From: a virus
Direction: 5' to 3' (one strand)
Virus record (IMG/VR): IMGVR_UViG_3300048905_000027
Location: 1 to 34,337 of that record
DNA length: 34,337 nucleotides
Shown here: piece by piece, positions 1 to 6,684 of the stretch
Position numbering within the stretch: the stretch's first letter is position 1
Layout: each line of letters opens with the position of its first letter
Notes under the pieces: generated by a model
What the model saw: the letters and a program-made list of their open reading frames with translations, nothing else
What the model was told of the DNA's origin: nothing
Database searches by the model: none
Made by a program: the position numbers and the translations under genes

Positions 1-370
1 GCATCACCTGGCTCATCTGTTGGCGATTAGCTGTCCGCTCCTTGGAAATATTCGACCGCATCGACGCAACGACATCGACGCGCTCGAGAGAATGCATCGA
101 AGCCGCGACCGCCTCATCAAAGGCTTTCTGGATGATCTGCGCGACGTGATCGAGGCGCTGGTTTTCGTAATCCTCGCCATCGCCGACGCGGTCGTACCGC
201 TCCCTCTTGGTAGCGTCGATCAGAACAGCATATGCTTGCTGCACGCGATCGAATTGCTCGCGATCGCCGCCGGCATCGGGATGCAAATTACGGACGCGCT
301 GGCGATGCGCGCGCTTGATCTCGGCGGCAGTTGCATCCTTCGGCACCCCTAAATCGTCATAGAGGCTCAC
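1..370 (-). CDS. J-domain (DnaJ-like) protein, 3' end beyond the window
   Basis: Reading from a GTG at 370 gives a protein beginning VSLYDDLGVPKDATAAEIKR, with a J-domain of about 65 residues that includes the diagnostic HPD tripeptide (LHPDAGGD) and a helix IV-like stretch KRERYD. J-domains stimulate the ATPase of DnaK/Hsp70 and recruit it to clients. After the J-domain comes a charged helical region that runs off the left edge, so its client-binding part is not visible. The GTG overlaps the stop of the upstream repressor gene by 4 nt (GTGA), implying translational coupling. No long Gly/Phe region or zinc-finger domain is visible, so it is a J-protein rather than a full DnaJ. The plus-strand ORF over the same bases is its antisense shadow. 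Confidence 0.85.
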   Translation of the reverse strand, partial: MSLYDDLGVPKDATAAEIKRAHRQRVRNLHPDAGGDREQFDRVQQAYAVLIDATKRERYDRVGDGEDYENQRLDHVAQIIQKAFDEAVAASMHSLERVDVVASMRSNISKERTANRQQMSQVM

Positions 371-546
371 TCGGCCACCTTTTTGCCGTGCCTGGCGAGC
401 AGCGCTTCGATGGCCATGCGGGTCGGTTGGCGGATTTTGCCGTTATTCTCGAGCCGGGAAACCGACGTTTGCGTAATCCCGAGCTCGTGCGCGAATGTCG
501 ACTGGCTCATGTCGAGCGCTTCCCGGGCGCGGCGGACGAAGTTCAT
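367..546 (-). CDS. Small XRE-family helix-turn-helix regulator (probable repressor)
   Basis: A 59-residue protein starting MNFVRRAREALDMSQSTFAH. The segment from MSQSTFAHELGITQTSVSRLENN is a textbook XRE/Cro helix-turn-helix: helix 2 with Q-x3-A, the turn at G, and recognition helix TQTSVSRLE. I chose the ATG at 546, not the upstream codon of a longer frame, because AGGAG sits 7 nt before it. It has no dimerisation or peptidase domain, so it is Cro-like in size. It is divergent from the early operon, and the intervening region holds a perfect dyad overlapping a -10 box, the expected site for autoregulation and early-gene control. Its stop overlaps the GTG of the J-domain gene. Repressor versus Cro role is inferred. 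Confidence 0.85.
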   Translation of the reverse strand: MNFVRRAREALDMSQSTFAHELGITQTSVSRLENNGKIRQPTRMAIEALLARHGKKVAE

Positions 547-568
547 GATGGGCTCCTGCGAAAATTTC

Positions 569-606
569 AAAACGCATAATTTGGTCTTGCAACCGATATG
601 CGTTTT
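569..606. promoter_or_regulatory. Perfect 10-bp inverted repeat, probable operator of the XRE regulator
   Basis: AAAACGCATA at 569-578 and its exact complement TATGCGTTTT at 597-606, separated by 18 bp, lie in the 104-bp divergent region between the XRE gene and the first early gene. The right arm abuts and partly overlaps a TATAAT at 606-611, so binding would block rightward transcription. The left arm lies just upstream of the XRE ribosome binding site, so it could also control leftward transcription. Confidence 0.7.
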
Positions 607-612
607 ATAATA
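585..612 (+). promoter_or_regulatory. Probable early rightward promoter
   Basis: A perfect -10 hexamer TATAAT occupies 606-611. A good -35 at standard spacing is not seen: TTGCAA at 587-592 is only 13 bp away and TTGGTC at 581-586 is 19 bp away. The stretch CTTGCA through TATGCGTTTTATAATA recurs with one gap and few changes at 19589-19614, in front of the second rightward gene block. That conservation supports a functional promoter/operator unit, possibly needing an activator. Confidence 0.6.
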
Positions 613-650
613 AGAACGCAATCACCATCAAGAGCGGACGGAACGCTGAC

Positions 651-950
651 ATGCACAATAATCCCAGCCCCCAGCCCATCACAGAATCCGATCTCGACGA
701 TCGGATCCACCGAGCCTTCGGGTCGCCCATCGAAGGTGGAACAAGGCAGGTCATCCGCGTTGAACGGGCATATGATCCGGACGCGGATGACCTGTTTTGG
801 CAATTCCAGCATCAAATCAATGCGGATCGCGAATATCAGTTCGCGGTCGAGCGCGAGATTGAACGGGCGCGGGAGATCATGTGGCGCATCGCTGTTGCGC
901 TCGGCCTGTTCATGGTCGTTCTAGTCATCGTCGCAGCGCTCTGGCAATGA
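651..950 (+). CDS. Hypothetical early protein with C-terminal membrane anchor
   Basis: A 99-residue protein, first gene of the rightward early operon. Residues 1-75 are hydrophilic and charged; residues about 78-97 (WRIAVALGLFMVVLVIVAAL) form one clear membrane helix, so it is a tail-anchored inner-membrane protein with its N-terminal domain probably cytoplasmic. No family recognised. It lies about 40 bp downstream of the -10 box and overlaps the next gene by 4 nt (ATGA at 947-950). Position directly behind the early promoter suggests a role right after infection, but nothing more can be said. Confidence 0.75.
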   Translation: MHNNPSPQPITESDLDDRIHRAFGSPIEGGTRQVIRVERAYDPDADDLFWQFQHQINADREYQFAVEREIERAREIMWRIAVALGLFMVVLVIVAALWQ

Positions 951-1132
951 GGCCCCGCACGAAATCGCGCAAAGGCTTGCTTTTGCAGGTTCAGATGATC
1001 GCGCACAATCTGACGCGGGATTGGAAGCCATACCGGGGTGACTGGCAACCCGGTGATCGTCTGCGTGCAACCACAAAGCGGCGCATTGCCGAGCTTCGCA
1101 TTGCTCTCGACGAATTGGATGCGTCGCTATGA
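947..1132 (+). CDS. Small basic hypothetical protein
   Basis: A 61-residue protein from the ATG in the ATGA overlap at 947. It is Arg/Lys-rich at the N-terminus (MRPRTKSRKG) and ends in a helical TTKRRIAELRIALDELDASL segment. A longer frame opens upstream, but the overlap start matches the coupling pattern of the whole operon. The charge suggests nucleic-acid or acidic-partner binding; no family is recognised. Confidence 0.65.
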   Translation: MRPRTKSRKGLLLQVQMIAHNLTRDWKPYRGDWQPGDRLRATTKRRIAELRIALDELDASL

Positions 1133-1458
1133 TCGACGCGGATACGCCGATCGCCGGCTATTACGCGATGAAGTTCAACCGCTACGGTGTGCTTTGCGCG
1201 GTCCGGATTTGGCACGGGCCGCCGCTTGAGCCCTGGACGGGCGAGGAGATGGATCGCGCGCCCAGATGGAACGCCCAGGTCAATGGCAAGTGGGCCGATA
1301 TCGGCACGGTATGGCCGATGTGCGCCGGCGAGCCGATCAGCGAGGAACGCGCCCGCGAATTGATCGGGCTCGCTAAATGGGGCGAGAAAAATGGCCACGC
1401 CGCCATCGCGGATCCGCGCAAACCTTTGTCGCCGAGCGAGTCACCGCTTTTATTCTGA
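1129..1458 (+). CDS. Hypothetical early phage protein
   Basis: A 109-residue protein starting in an ATGA overlap at 1129. The N-terminal half (GYYAMKFNRYGVLCAVRIWHGPP) looks like a small beta domain, and the sequence continues with WNAQVNGKWADIGTVWPMCAGEPISEERARELI. The opening is typical of small uncharacterised phage early proteins with aromatic-rich beta strands. No catalytic motif seen. It is followed by a 12-nt gap and a strong ribosome binding site for the next gene. Confidence 0.7.
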   Translation: MIDADTPIAGYYAMKFNRYGVLCAVRIWHGPPLEPWTGEEMDRAPRWNAQVNGKWADIGTVWPMCAGEPISEERARELIGLAKWGEKNGHAAIADPRKPLSPSESPLLF

Positions 1459-1470
1459 GGAGGAATTTTC

Positions 1471-2232
1471 GTGCCTAAACCATTCGAGACTACCAAGCCG
1501 CTCGAGCAGCCGGTTGCCGGCATCGGCGACAATAGCCGGAACGCCACGCTCGAGGAGATGGCCCGCGGCGATTTCAACGATGCGATCGACCAGGTGCAGG
1601 GCTTACGCCGGCGCATCACGGATCTGATCGGCGCGGCCGAGCGCGCATCCTGCACCAGCGATAACGAGCTGGCGCGGTGCGCCGAAACCATCCGCCAGAT
1701 GCGCGCCTGCGAGGCGCACGTCGAGGATGCCAGGAAGGCGGTCAAGCAACCTTATCTCGAGGCCGGCCGGGCCGTCGACGATATGGCGAAAACGATCGTG
1801 ATCGACCTTTCGCCGGCGCACGCGAAGGTGCGCAAAATGAGCGAGGACTATGTCCGGCAACAGGAAGCGCTGCGGCGCAAGCGCGAGGCCGAAGCGGCGG
1901 CCGCGCAGCGCGAGGCCGAGCAAGCCCGCATCGCCGAACTTGCCAAGGCCGCCGAAGAAAACCGGGAGCCGGAAGCGCATGTCTATGTGCCGGCCGCGCG
2001 CGAGGCGGTGCCCGATAAGATATCGGTTCGCTCCGATCTCGGCGCGCTCGCTACCACCGCCAAGAAAAAGGTGGCGGTCATCACCGATTACACGAAGGCT
2101 TTCAAATCGGTGAAGACGGTCCCGGCGGTGCAGGAGGCCATCCAGAAGGCGGTCCAAAAGCTGGTGAATGCCGGCCAGACCGAAATCCCGGGCGTCACGA
2201 TCGAAGATGACGTCAGCTTGAGGATCCAGTGA
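1471..2232 (+). CDS. Coiled-coil early protein (partner of the RecT module, function unknown)
   Basis: A 253-residue protein from a GTG at 1471, preceded by GAGGAGGA, the strongest ribosome binding site in the operon. Residues 10-25 contain the PVAGIGDN motif often seen near the N-terminus of phage recombination-module proteins. Residues about 100-175 are a long charged coiled coil rich in Glu/Ala/Arg (KREAEAAAAQREAEQARIAE), and the C-terminal 80 residues are a mixed alpha/beta domain ending DDVSLRIQ. It resembles the unnamed coiled-coil proteins encoded next to recT or recombination nucleases in many phages. A structural or accessory role in recombination is inferred from context only. Confidence 0.75.
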   Translation: MPKPFETTKPLEQPVAGIGDNSRNATLEEMARGDFNDAIDQVQGLRRRITDLIGAAERASCTSDNELARCAETIRQMRACEAHVEDARKAVKQPYLEAGRAVDDMAKTIVIDLSPAHAKVRKMSEDYVRQQEALRRKREAEAAAAQREAEQARIAELAKAAEENREPEAHVYVPAAREAVPDKISVRSDLGALATTAKKKVAVITDYTKAFKSVKTVPAVQEAIQKAVQKLVNAGQTEIPGVTIEDDVSLRIQ

Positions 2233-2522
2233 AAGCCGTGGCGATCGCGGACGAAAAATGCTCGACCTGCCATTGGTGGGATACTTCCGTGAACGATGCG
2301 GCCGGAGAGCTTAGCCGCTGCATCGTCAATCCCCCCGTGTTCGTGCTCGGCATCCCGCGAGGCCAGTGGCCGATGACTGATGCCGACGATAGGTGCGGTC
2401 GCTGGTGCCCATCAGACAATTACCAAAAACAACAATCAGATGCCGAATTCACCGCCGCAAATCCTGATCATTGCCCAACGTGCAAGCAACTCAATTCGCT
2501 CTGCGAATGCCTGCCATTTTGA
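2229..2522 (+). CDS. Small cysteine-rich zinc-binding protein
   Basis: A 97-residue protein starting at the GTG of a GTGA overlap. It has two cysteine clusters: CSTCHWW near residue 11 with further Cys at about 31, 56 and 60, and a C-terminal CPTCKQLNSLCEC. The pattern suggests two small zinc-binding knuckles, typical of phage adaptor or DNA-binding proteins. It lies between the coiled-coil protein and the DnaQ-like protein. No named family recognised. Confidence 0.7.
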   Translation: MKAVAIADEKCSTCHWWDTSVNDAAGELSRCIVNPPVFVLGIPRGQWPMTDADDRCGRWCPSDNYQKQQSDAEFTAANPDHCPTCKQLNSLCECLPF

Positions 2523-2532
2523 AAGGAAGAAT

Positions 2533-3099
2533 ATGCGTATCGTATTTCTGAAAACCGCCACGTCCGGCCTGCCCAATTGGCGGATGCCGAGCGAGGATCC
2601 ATCGCAGCCGGTCATTGTCGAGCTTGCTTACCAAGTTTGGGATGGCCAGCACGGCATTACCAACGAATGTATTCTTGACAATGGAATTGCCATCGCCGCC
2701 GATGCCGCGGCATTGCACGGGCTGGATCAAGAAAAATGCGCGATGGAGGGTGTATATCCTGATCAAGCAATTGATACGATCCTACGCGAAATAGCGGCGT
2801 CCGATCGCTTGGTCGGCTTTAACGTCGCGTTTGACATTCGCATGCTCCGCATAATGGCGGCGCGGGTGCTCAAGCAAGATTGGGAAAACCCGATCCCGGT
2901 CTATGACGTGATGCAGGAATCGGCCAGCCATTGCCGGATCCCATCAAGCGGCCGCGGCGGCAAGCAATGGAAAAACCCGACGCTCGGCCAAGCCTATCTG
3001 CATTTCTTCGGCGAGGCCAAAGACATCGGCTACCGGGCCGGGCCGGTCTGCGAGATCATCCGCCAGATTTACGAGAAGATGAACCCGGTCCTGATTTAA
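2533..3099 (+). CDS. DnaQ-fold 3'-5' exonuclease-like protein with degraded active site
   Basis: A 188-residue protein from the ATG at 2533 (AAAGGAAG just upstream). The fold is recognisable: an N-terminal strand ending SGLP, an AxxLHGLDQEK segment, motif Exo II LVGFNVAFDIRML with Asp101 kept, and a YDVMQES stretch equivalent to the cDTM region of the DnaQ/RNase T family. In the Exo I position, where the family has DxExT, this protein reads FLKTATSGL, so both acidic residues are replaced (Lys7, Ala9). The Exo III His and Asp are also missing: GYRAGPVCEII has Tyr167 where His is expected. It therefore probably cannot coordinate the two catalytic metals and may act as a DNA-binding or structural partner of RecT, encoded immediately downstream. 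Confidence 0.75.
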   Translation: MRIVFLKTATSGLPNWRMPSEDPSQPVIVELAYQVWDGQHGITNECILDNGIAIAADAAALHGLDQEKCAMEGVYPDQAIDTILREIAASDRLVGFNVAFDIRMLRIMAARVLKQDWENPIPVYDVMQESASHCRIPSSGRGGKQWKNPTLGQAYLHFFGEAKDIGYRAGPVCEIIRQIYEKMNPVLI

Positions 3100-3135
3100 C
3101 AATCAGTCCCTCAACCGAGGAAGGAAAAATTAAAC

Positions 3136-4437
3136 GTGGCCAATGAAGTCCAGCAATATAGCCCGAATTCGATCGCGTCCGTGCAACAGGATCTTGCGAA
3201 GCGAGCGGTCAATTTCCAGCACGTGCTGCCGGCGCATATCAGCGTCGAGAAGTTCCAGCGCACGGTCATCACCGCCATCCAGGCGGATCCTGATCTGCTC
3301 TTTGCCGATCGGCGATCGCTCCTGCTCGCGTGCATGCGGCTGGCCCAGGACGGCGTGCTGCCCGACAAGCGCGAGGCCGCGCTGGTGATCTTCAAAGAGC
3401 GCCGGCTCGATAAGACGACAAACAACTGGCACGAATACAAAATCGTCCAGCCGATGGTGATGGTCTACGGCCTGCGCAAGAAAATCCTGCAGTCGGGCGA
3501 GGTCAAGGATATCAAGTGCAACGTCGTCTATCGGAAGGAAGACGCGGAAGGGTATTTCGAATATGAGGAAGGCACCGATGCGGTGCTCAAGCACCGCCCG
3601 CTCTTCGATCTAACCTTGGAAGAAACCGAAGATAGCGAAATCATCTGCGCTTATTCGATCGCGACCTATGCGGATGGCTCGAAATCCTATGAAGTGATGC
3701 GGCGGTTCGAAATCGACCGCATCCGCCAGCGCAGTCAGACCGGCGCCGTTGGTCGGGTTTATCAATATGGGCCGAATAAGGATAAGCCCATCCCGCCCAA
3801 GGGGCCCTGGGTGACGGACTTTGCCGAGATGGCGAAAAAGACCGTGATGCGCCGCCATTCGAAGACGCTGCCGATGTCGGGCGATATCCTGACCGATAGC
3901 GAAACCGACGAACTGACATCAGCCCGTAGCGCAGCCGCCGCGCTCGGCATGGCCCTGCCCGACGATCCGCTGTTGCTCGAAACCCATGACGAAGACGAGG
4001 AAGGCGGCGCGGTCATCCCGAGCAACGATCAGCTGGCGGCCGGCGCGCAAACCGACGCACCAGCGGCCGACAAGAAAAGGCGTGGCCGACCGCCCAAGCA
4101 AGCGCCGGAAGAGAGCTTTGATCCGCAGACCGGCGAAATCATCGACGCTGGCGGCCAGAAACAGGGTGCGCAGGAGCAAAGCAACACCCCTGCGGCCACG
4201 GATAGCCAAAAAGCGCCCGACGCGCCCAGCGGGCCGGAAAATGGCTCAGAGGCAGTCGATGTAAGTCCGCTGGAGCGTGCCAAGGCCGAAATCGATGGCT
4301 GCGACACCAATATCCCGAACATCAATTCGGCCTTCAACCGGATCGAGCCCGGCTTGGTCGACGAGGACGCGGCCGAGTTGCGCGAATATGTGCGCCTCCG
4401 CATCCTCGAGATCAAAGCGAGCACGTCCAATGGCTGA
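3136..4437 (+). CDS. recT: RecT-family single-strand annealing protein with AT-hook tail
   Basis: A 433-residue protein from a GTG at 3136 (AGGAAGG at 3118-3124). Residues about 25-260 match RecT/RedBeta-type annealing proteins: the stretch DRRSLLLACMRLAQDGVLPDKREAAL, the core IVQPMVMVYGLRKKILQSGEV, and the later VTDFAEMAKKTVMRRHSK. It would bind single-stranded DNA and anneal complementary strands during replication-linked recombination. RecT is usually about 270 residues; here about 165 extra residues follow, low-complexity and acidic, with an AT-hook core RGRPP at 316-320 and a small helical domain at 377-430. Its usual exonuclease partner is replaced by a degenerate DnaQ-like protein upstream. 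The stop overlaps the next gene by 8 nt. Confidence 0.9.
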   Translation: MANEVQQYSPNSIASVQQDLAKRAVNFQHVLPAHISVEKFQRTVITAIQADPDLLFADRRSLLLACMRLAQDGVLPDKREAALVIFKERRLDKTTNNWHEYKIVQPMVMVYGLRKKILQSGEVKDIKCNVVYRKEDAEGYFEYEEGTDAVLKHRPLFDLTLEETEDSEIICAYSIATYADGSKSYEVMRRFEIDRIRQRSQTGAVGRVYQYGPNKDKPIPPKGPWVTDFAEMAKKTVMRRHSKTLPMSGDILTDSETDELTSARSAAAALGMALPDDPLLLETHDEDEEGGAVIPSNDQLAAGAQTDAPAADKKRRGRPPKQAPEESFDPQTGEIIDAGGQKQGAQEQSNTPAATDSQKAPDAPSGPENGSEAVDVSPLERAKAEIDGCDTNIPNINSAFNRIEPGLVDEDAAELREYVRLRILEIKASTSNG

Positions 4438-4834
4438 CGCTCAAAACCCGTTTGTCGGGCTTCGGCCTGAAACGCACGCCGTTATCGAGCAGCTGCTTAC
4501 CGATATCTACCGTCTGGGCGAATGGGAGGATGAGCACGAAAAGATCCTCAGCCTATGGCGCGCAGCCCAAGGCGACGCCGCAAAGGACGGCAAATGGATA
4601 TGGTGGATCGGCGTCGTAGATGACGACGCCTATTCATTCGACGCCGGCACGCGCGAGGAAGCCTTAGCGATCGGACATCGCGAATATCACGATGCCGAAG
4701 CCTTCGAGATCATCGAAGCGCGCCTATGGAAAGATGACGTCAAGGGAGGCGATGAGATCGCCGATTTCGCGGAGACGCGCAATCACGAGATCATCACCTT
4801 GGCCGCCAAAAGCGGAGGCCAGGCCGATGGCTGA
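4430..4834 (+). CDS. Hypothetical early protein
   Basis: A 134-residue acidic protein from the ATG at 4430, inside the 3' end of recT. It reads as a small alpha/beta protein: an N-terminal helix (HAVIEQLLTDIYRLGEWEDEHEKIL), an aromatic strand WIWWIGVVDDDAYSFDAG, then a helix (REEALAIGHREYHDAEAF) and a strand FEIIEARL. No family recognised. The 8-nt overlap with recT on one side and 8-nt overlap with the LAGLIDADG gene on the other show that all three are read as one unit. Confidence 0.7.
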   Translation: MADAQNPFVGLRPETHAVIEQLLTDIYRLGEWEDEHEKILSLWRAAQGDAAKDGKWIWWIGVVDDDAYSFDAGTREEALAIGHREYHDAEAFEIIEARLWKDDVKGGDEIADFAETRNHEIITLAAKSGGQADG

Positions 4835-5360
4835 TGCTAGCGCAGCGCGAGAAGTAAAGCGGCAGCAAGACAAGGCGCGATATCAACGCATTCGTGCGAA
4901 GCGGATTGCAATGTGTGAGCCATGCCCGGTTGCAAAGCTTACCGAAATCGAATGCGCCTATATCGCTGGGCTCATTGATGGCGAAGGTTCACTATTCATA
5001 GCCAAGCATGCGGGCGGCCTTCATCCAGCCATTAGCATCAGTATGACATCACGCGATGTTTTGGCGTGGCTTGGCGATTTGCTGGGTGCCGCGCTTTGCC
5101 AGGTTGAGCGCAAAAATGATGGATGGCGGGACCAATTCTCTGTCCGGATACACGGCCAAAAAGCGGTAAACCTTGCCACTAGGATGGTGCCGTATCTGAG
5201 GGTGAAGCGGGAACAAGCAATCCTTTTTGCACAATTCCCCGGCGATCAGCGGATCGCACCCGGTTGTCGTATCGCCAGCGCCGTTTTGATCAAGCGCGCG
5301 GAATTACGCGAGCGCATCAATGGCCTAAACGCGCGGGGAAAGGTGAACACTCATGCATGA
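4827..5360 (+). CDS. LAGLIDADG-type homing endonuclease-like protein (single motif)
   Basis: A 177-residue protein from the ATG at 4827. Residues 45-55 read YIAGLIDGEGS, the signature dodecapeptide of LAGLIDADG enzymes, with Asp51 and Glu53 in the metal-binding region. The following strands (LFIAKHAGGLHPAISISM), SRDVLAWLGDLLGA and the SVRIHGQKAVNLATRM segment match the alpha-beta-beta-alpha core. With one motif it would act as a homodimer. Residues 1-35 form a basic helix extension with a CEPC pair. It is not inside an intron; it overlaps both neighbours by 8 nt and is part of the operon, so it may be a free-standing homing nuclease or a domesticated DNA-binding protein. Confidence 0.8.
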   Translation: MADASAAREVKRQQDKARYQRIRAKRIAMCEPCPVAKLTEIECAYIAGLIDGEGSLFIAKHAGGLHPAISISMTSRDVLAWLGDLLGAALCQVERKNDGWRDQFSVRIHGQKAVNLATRMVPYLRVKREQAILFAQFPGDQRIAPGCRIASAVLIKRAELRERINGLNARGKVNTHA

Positions 5361-5580
5361 TTGCGCCGCTCCCGGTTGCCGAAAATCGGTCAAATCGGAT
5401 CAACTCATGTGCAAGCGGCATTGGTACAAGGTGCCGAAGGACTTGCGCGATGAAGTCTGGGCAACCTGGCGCAACGTCAAGCGCGATCGCGAATCCTACC
5501 ACGACGCCCGCGACCGGGCCATCAAATCGCTGTTGAAGAAAGACGGCGCCGATCCACAGAGGGAGTTCTCATTGCTATGA
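5353..5580 (+). CDS. Small zinc-finger protein
   Basis: A 75-residue protein with a compact N-terminal metal site, CAAPGCRKSVKSDQLMCKRHW (Cys4, Cys9, Cys20, His23), a pattern seen in many small phage proteins. The rest is a basic helix (DLRDEVWATWRNVKRDRESYHDARDRAIKSLL). The arrangement suggests nucleic-acid binding. It starts inside the end of the LAGLIDADG gene and ends in an ATGA overlap with the next gene. Confidence 0.75.
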   Translation: MHDCAAPGCRKSVKSDQLMCKRHWYKVPKDLRDEVWATWRNVKRDRESYHDARDRAIKSLLKKDGADPQREFSLL

Positions 5581-5768
5581 TCCAAGTTCGCAAACGCAAG
5601 GCCGCCGATGATGCCGCACCGCTCTGGTTTTGGGATCTGATCGACGATGAAGGCGAAGTGATCGCCGAAGGGCTCAAAGGCTATTCCCGCCGCGGCGCGT
5701 GCGTGAAAGGCGCGCTGCGCGCCAAGGCGATCATGACGAAGGCCGGCATCGTGGAGCACTTGGCGTAG
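5577..5768 (+). CDS. Small hypothetical protein
   Basis: A 63-residue protein from the ATGA overlap at 5577. Sequence features are a beta-rich middle (PLWFWDLIDDEGEVIAEGLKGY) followed by a basic helix ending in AGIVEHLA. It looks like a compact single domain of the beta-hairpin type common in phage early regions. No function can be assigned; coupling to both neighbours by overlapping codons supports that it is translated. Confidence 0.65.
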   Translation: MIQVRKRKAADDAAPLWFWDLIDDEGEVIAEGLKGYSRRGACVKGALRAKAIMTKAGIVEHLA

Positions 5769-6208
5769 TGGCCGCACTGCCCGAAATGGTGAATTACCCT
5801 TGCATCAGGTGCGAGGTGGCGATGTGGATGCCGAAATCGTGGGATGAACTATTTCGCGCCGATCATCGCACGTTCTATTGCATCAACGGGCATGCGCAGT
5901 GCTATTCACAGCAACCGAGCGAAGCCTCCCGGTTGAGGCAACAGCTCGAGGAGGAGCGCCGCCTGCGCCAGCGCGCCGAACAGAACATCGCCATGTGGCG
6001 CGATGATGCGAACGAAGCGCGCAAGCAAGCCGAGCATCAGCGCGCTCGAGCGAACGGCTATAAGGGATTTGCCAGCCGCATCACGAAGCGCGCCAAGGCC
6101 GGCCTATGCCCATGCTGCAATCGGAGCTTCGTCAAGCTGGCGCAGCACATGGCAACGAAGCATCCAGAATTCACGCCCGACGTTCCCGAACCGGAGAAAG
6201 CTCAATGA
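5768..6208 (+). CDS. Coiled-coil protein with two zinc-binding ends
   Basis: A 146-residue protein from the GTG at 5768 (TAGTG overlap). The N-terminal part has PCIRCEVAMWMP followed by FYCINGH, a likely Cys3-His zinc site. Residues about 55-100 form a coiled coil rich in Arg/Glu/Gln (RLRQQLEEERRLRQRAEQ). The C-terminus carries a C2H2-like finger, CPCCNRSFVKLAQHMATKH. This zinc ribbon, coiled coil, C2H2 layout recurs in phage early regions and suggests a dimeric nucleic-acid-binding regulator. The role is inferred. Confidence 0.75.
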   Translation: MAALPEMVNYPCIRCEVAMWMPKSWDELFRADHRTFYCINGHAQCYSQQPSEASRLRQQLEEERRLRQRAEQNIAMWRDDANEARKQAEHQRARANGYKGFASRITKRAKAGLCPCCNRSFVKLAQHMATKHPEFTPDVPEPEKAQ

Positions 6209-6684
6209 CCGAAATCATGCCGCCACCAGATCGATGCGACGATTACGGCAAAGCCTGGAAGGTCGACCTGGAAGGCGCTGCAGCTCGAGGCGTGCCCCTG
6301 GGCGGCACGCTCGCGCAATGGATCATAGAGGCGGCCTGGGCCCATCCGTTCTGGCATAGCTATGTGTTGACGATGATCCACTTGCGTTCAGTCGATGGTT
6401 TGCCGGATCCGCATATCTATGTGCCAGGCGCACAATATGAATTCTGGCTGTTCGCGCTGCAGCCAGAGCACGACCGCGCCGCCATGGTCCGCGACGCCAG
6501 CGGCATGCAATATCGCCTCACGCCTGGGAACTTCGCTGCCCAATTTTGGGAGGCGAACGACGAAGCGGCGATCAAGCGGATCGAGGAAACGGTCGACCTG
6601 GTGCTGGCAGCAAAGCTCAATCCGGATACGGACGGCCGGCGCGGCTGGATCTCGCTTTACGGCGACGCGGGGATCCGGCGGTGA
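6205..6684 (+). CDS. Hypothetical early phage protein
   Basis: A 159-residue protein from the ATG at 6205 (ATGA overlap). Its N-terminal half is helical and aromatic (TLAQWIIEAAWAHPFWHSYVLTMIHLRSV), followed by PHIYVPGAQYEFWLFALQPEH and a C-terminal helix (EEAIKRIEETVDL-type). The central block resembles conserved phage proteins of unknown function often annotated only as hypothetical. No catalytic motif could be identified. Confidence 0.7.
   Translation: MTEIMPPPDRCDDYGKAWKVDLEGAAARGVPLGGTLAQWIIEAAWAHPFWHSYVLTMIHLRSVDGLPDPHIYVPGAQYEFWLFALQPEHDRAAMVRDASGMQYRLTPGNFAAQFWEANDEAAIKRIEETVDLVLAAKLNPDTDGRRGWISLYGDAGIRR

Noticed and set aside
20-352. 110-codon plus-strand ORF at the left edge
   Set aside because: It lies antisense to a clear J-domain with HPD.
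547-650. Attachment site or origin in the divergent region
   Set aside because: The dyad overlaps a -10 box and lies between a regulator and the early operon; there is no integrase nearby and no iteron array, so an operator is the simpler reading.
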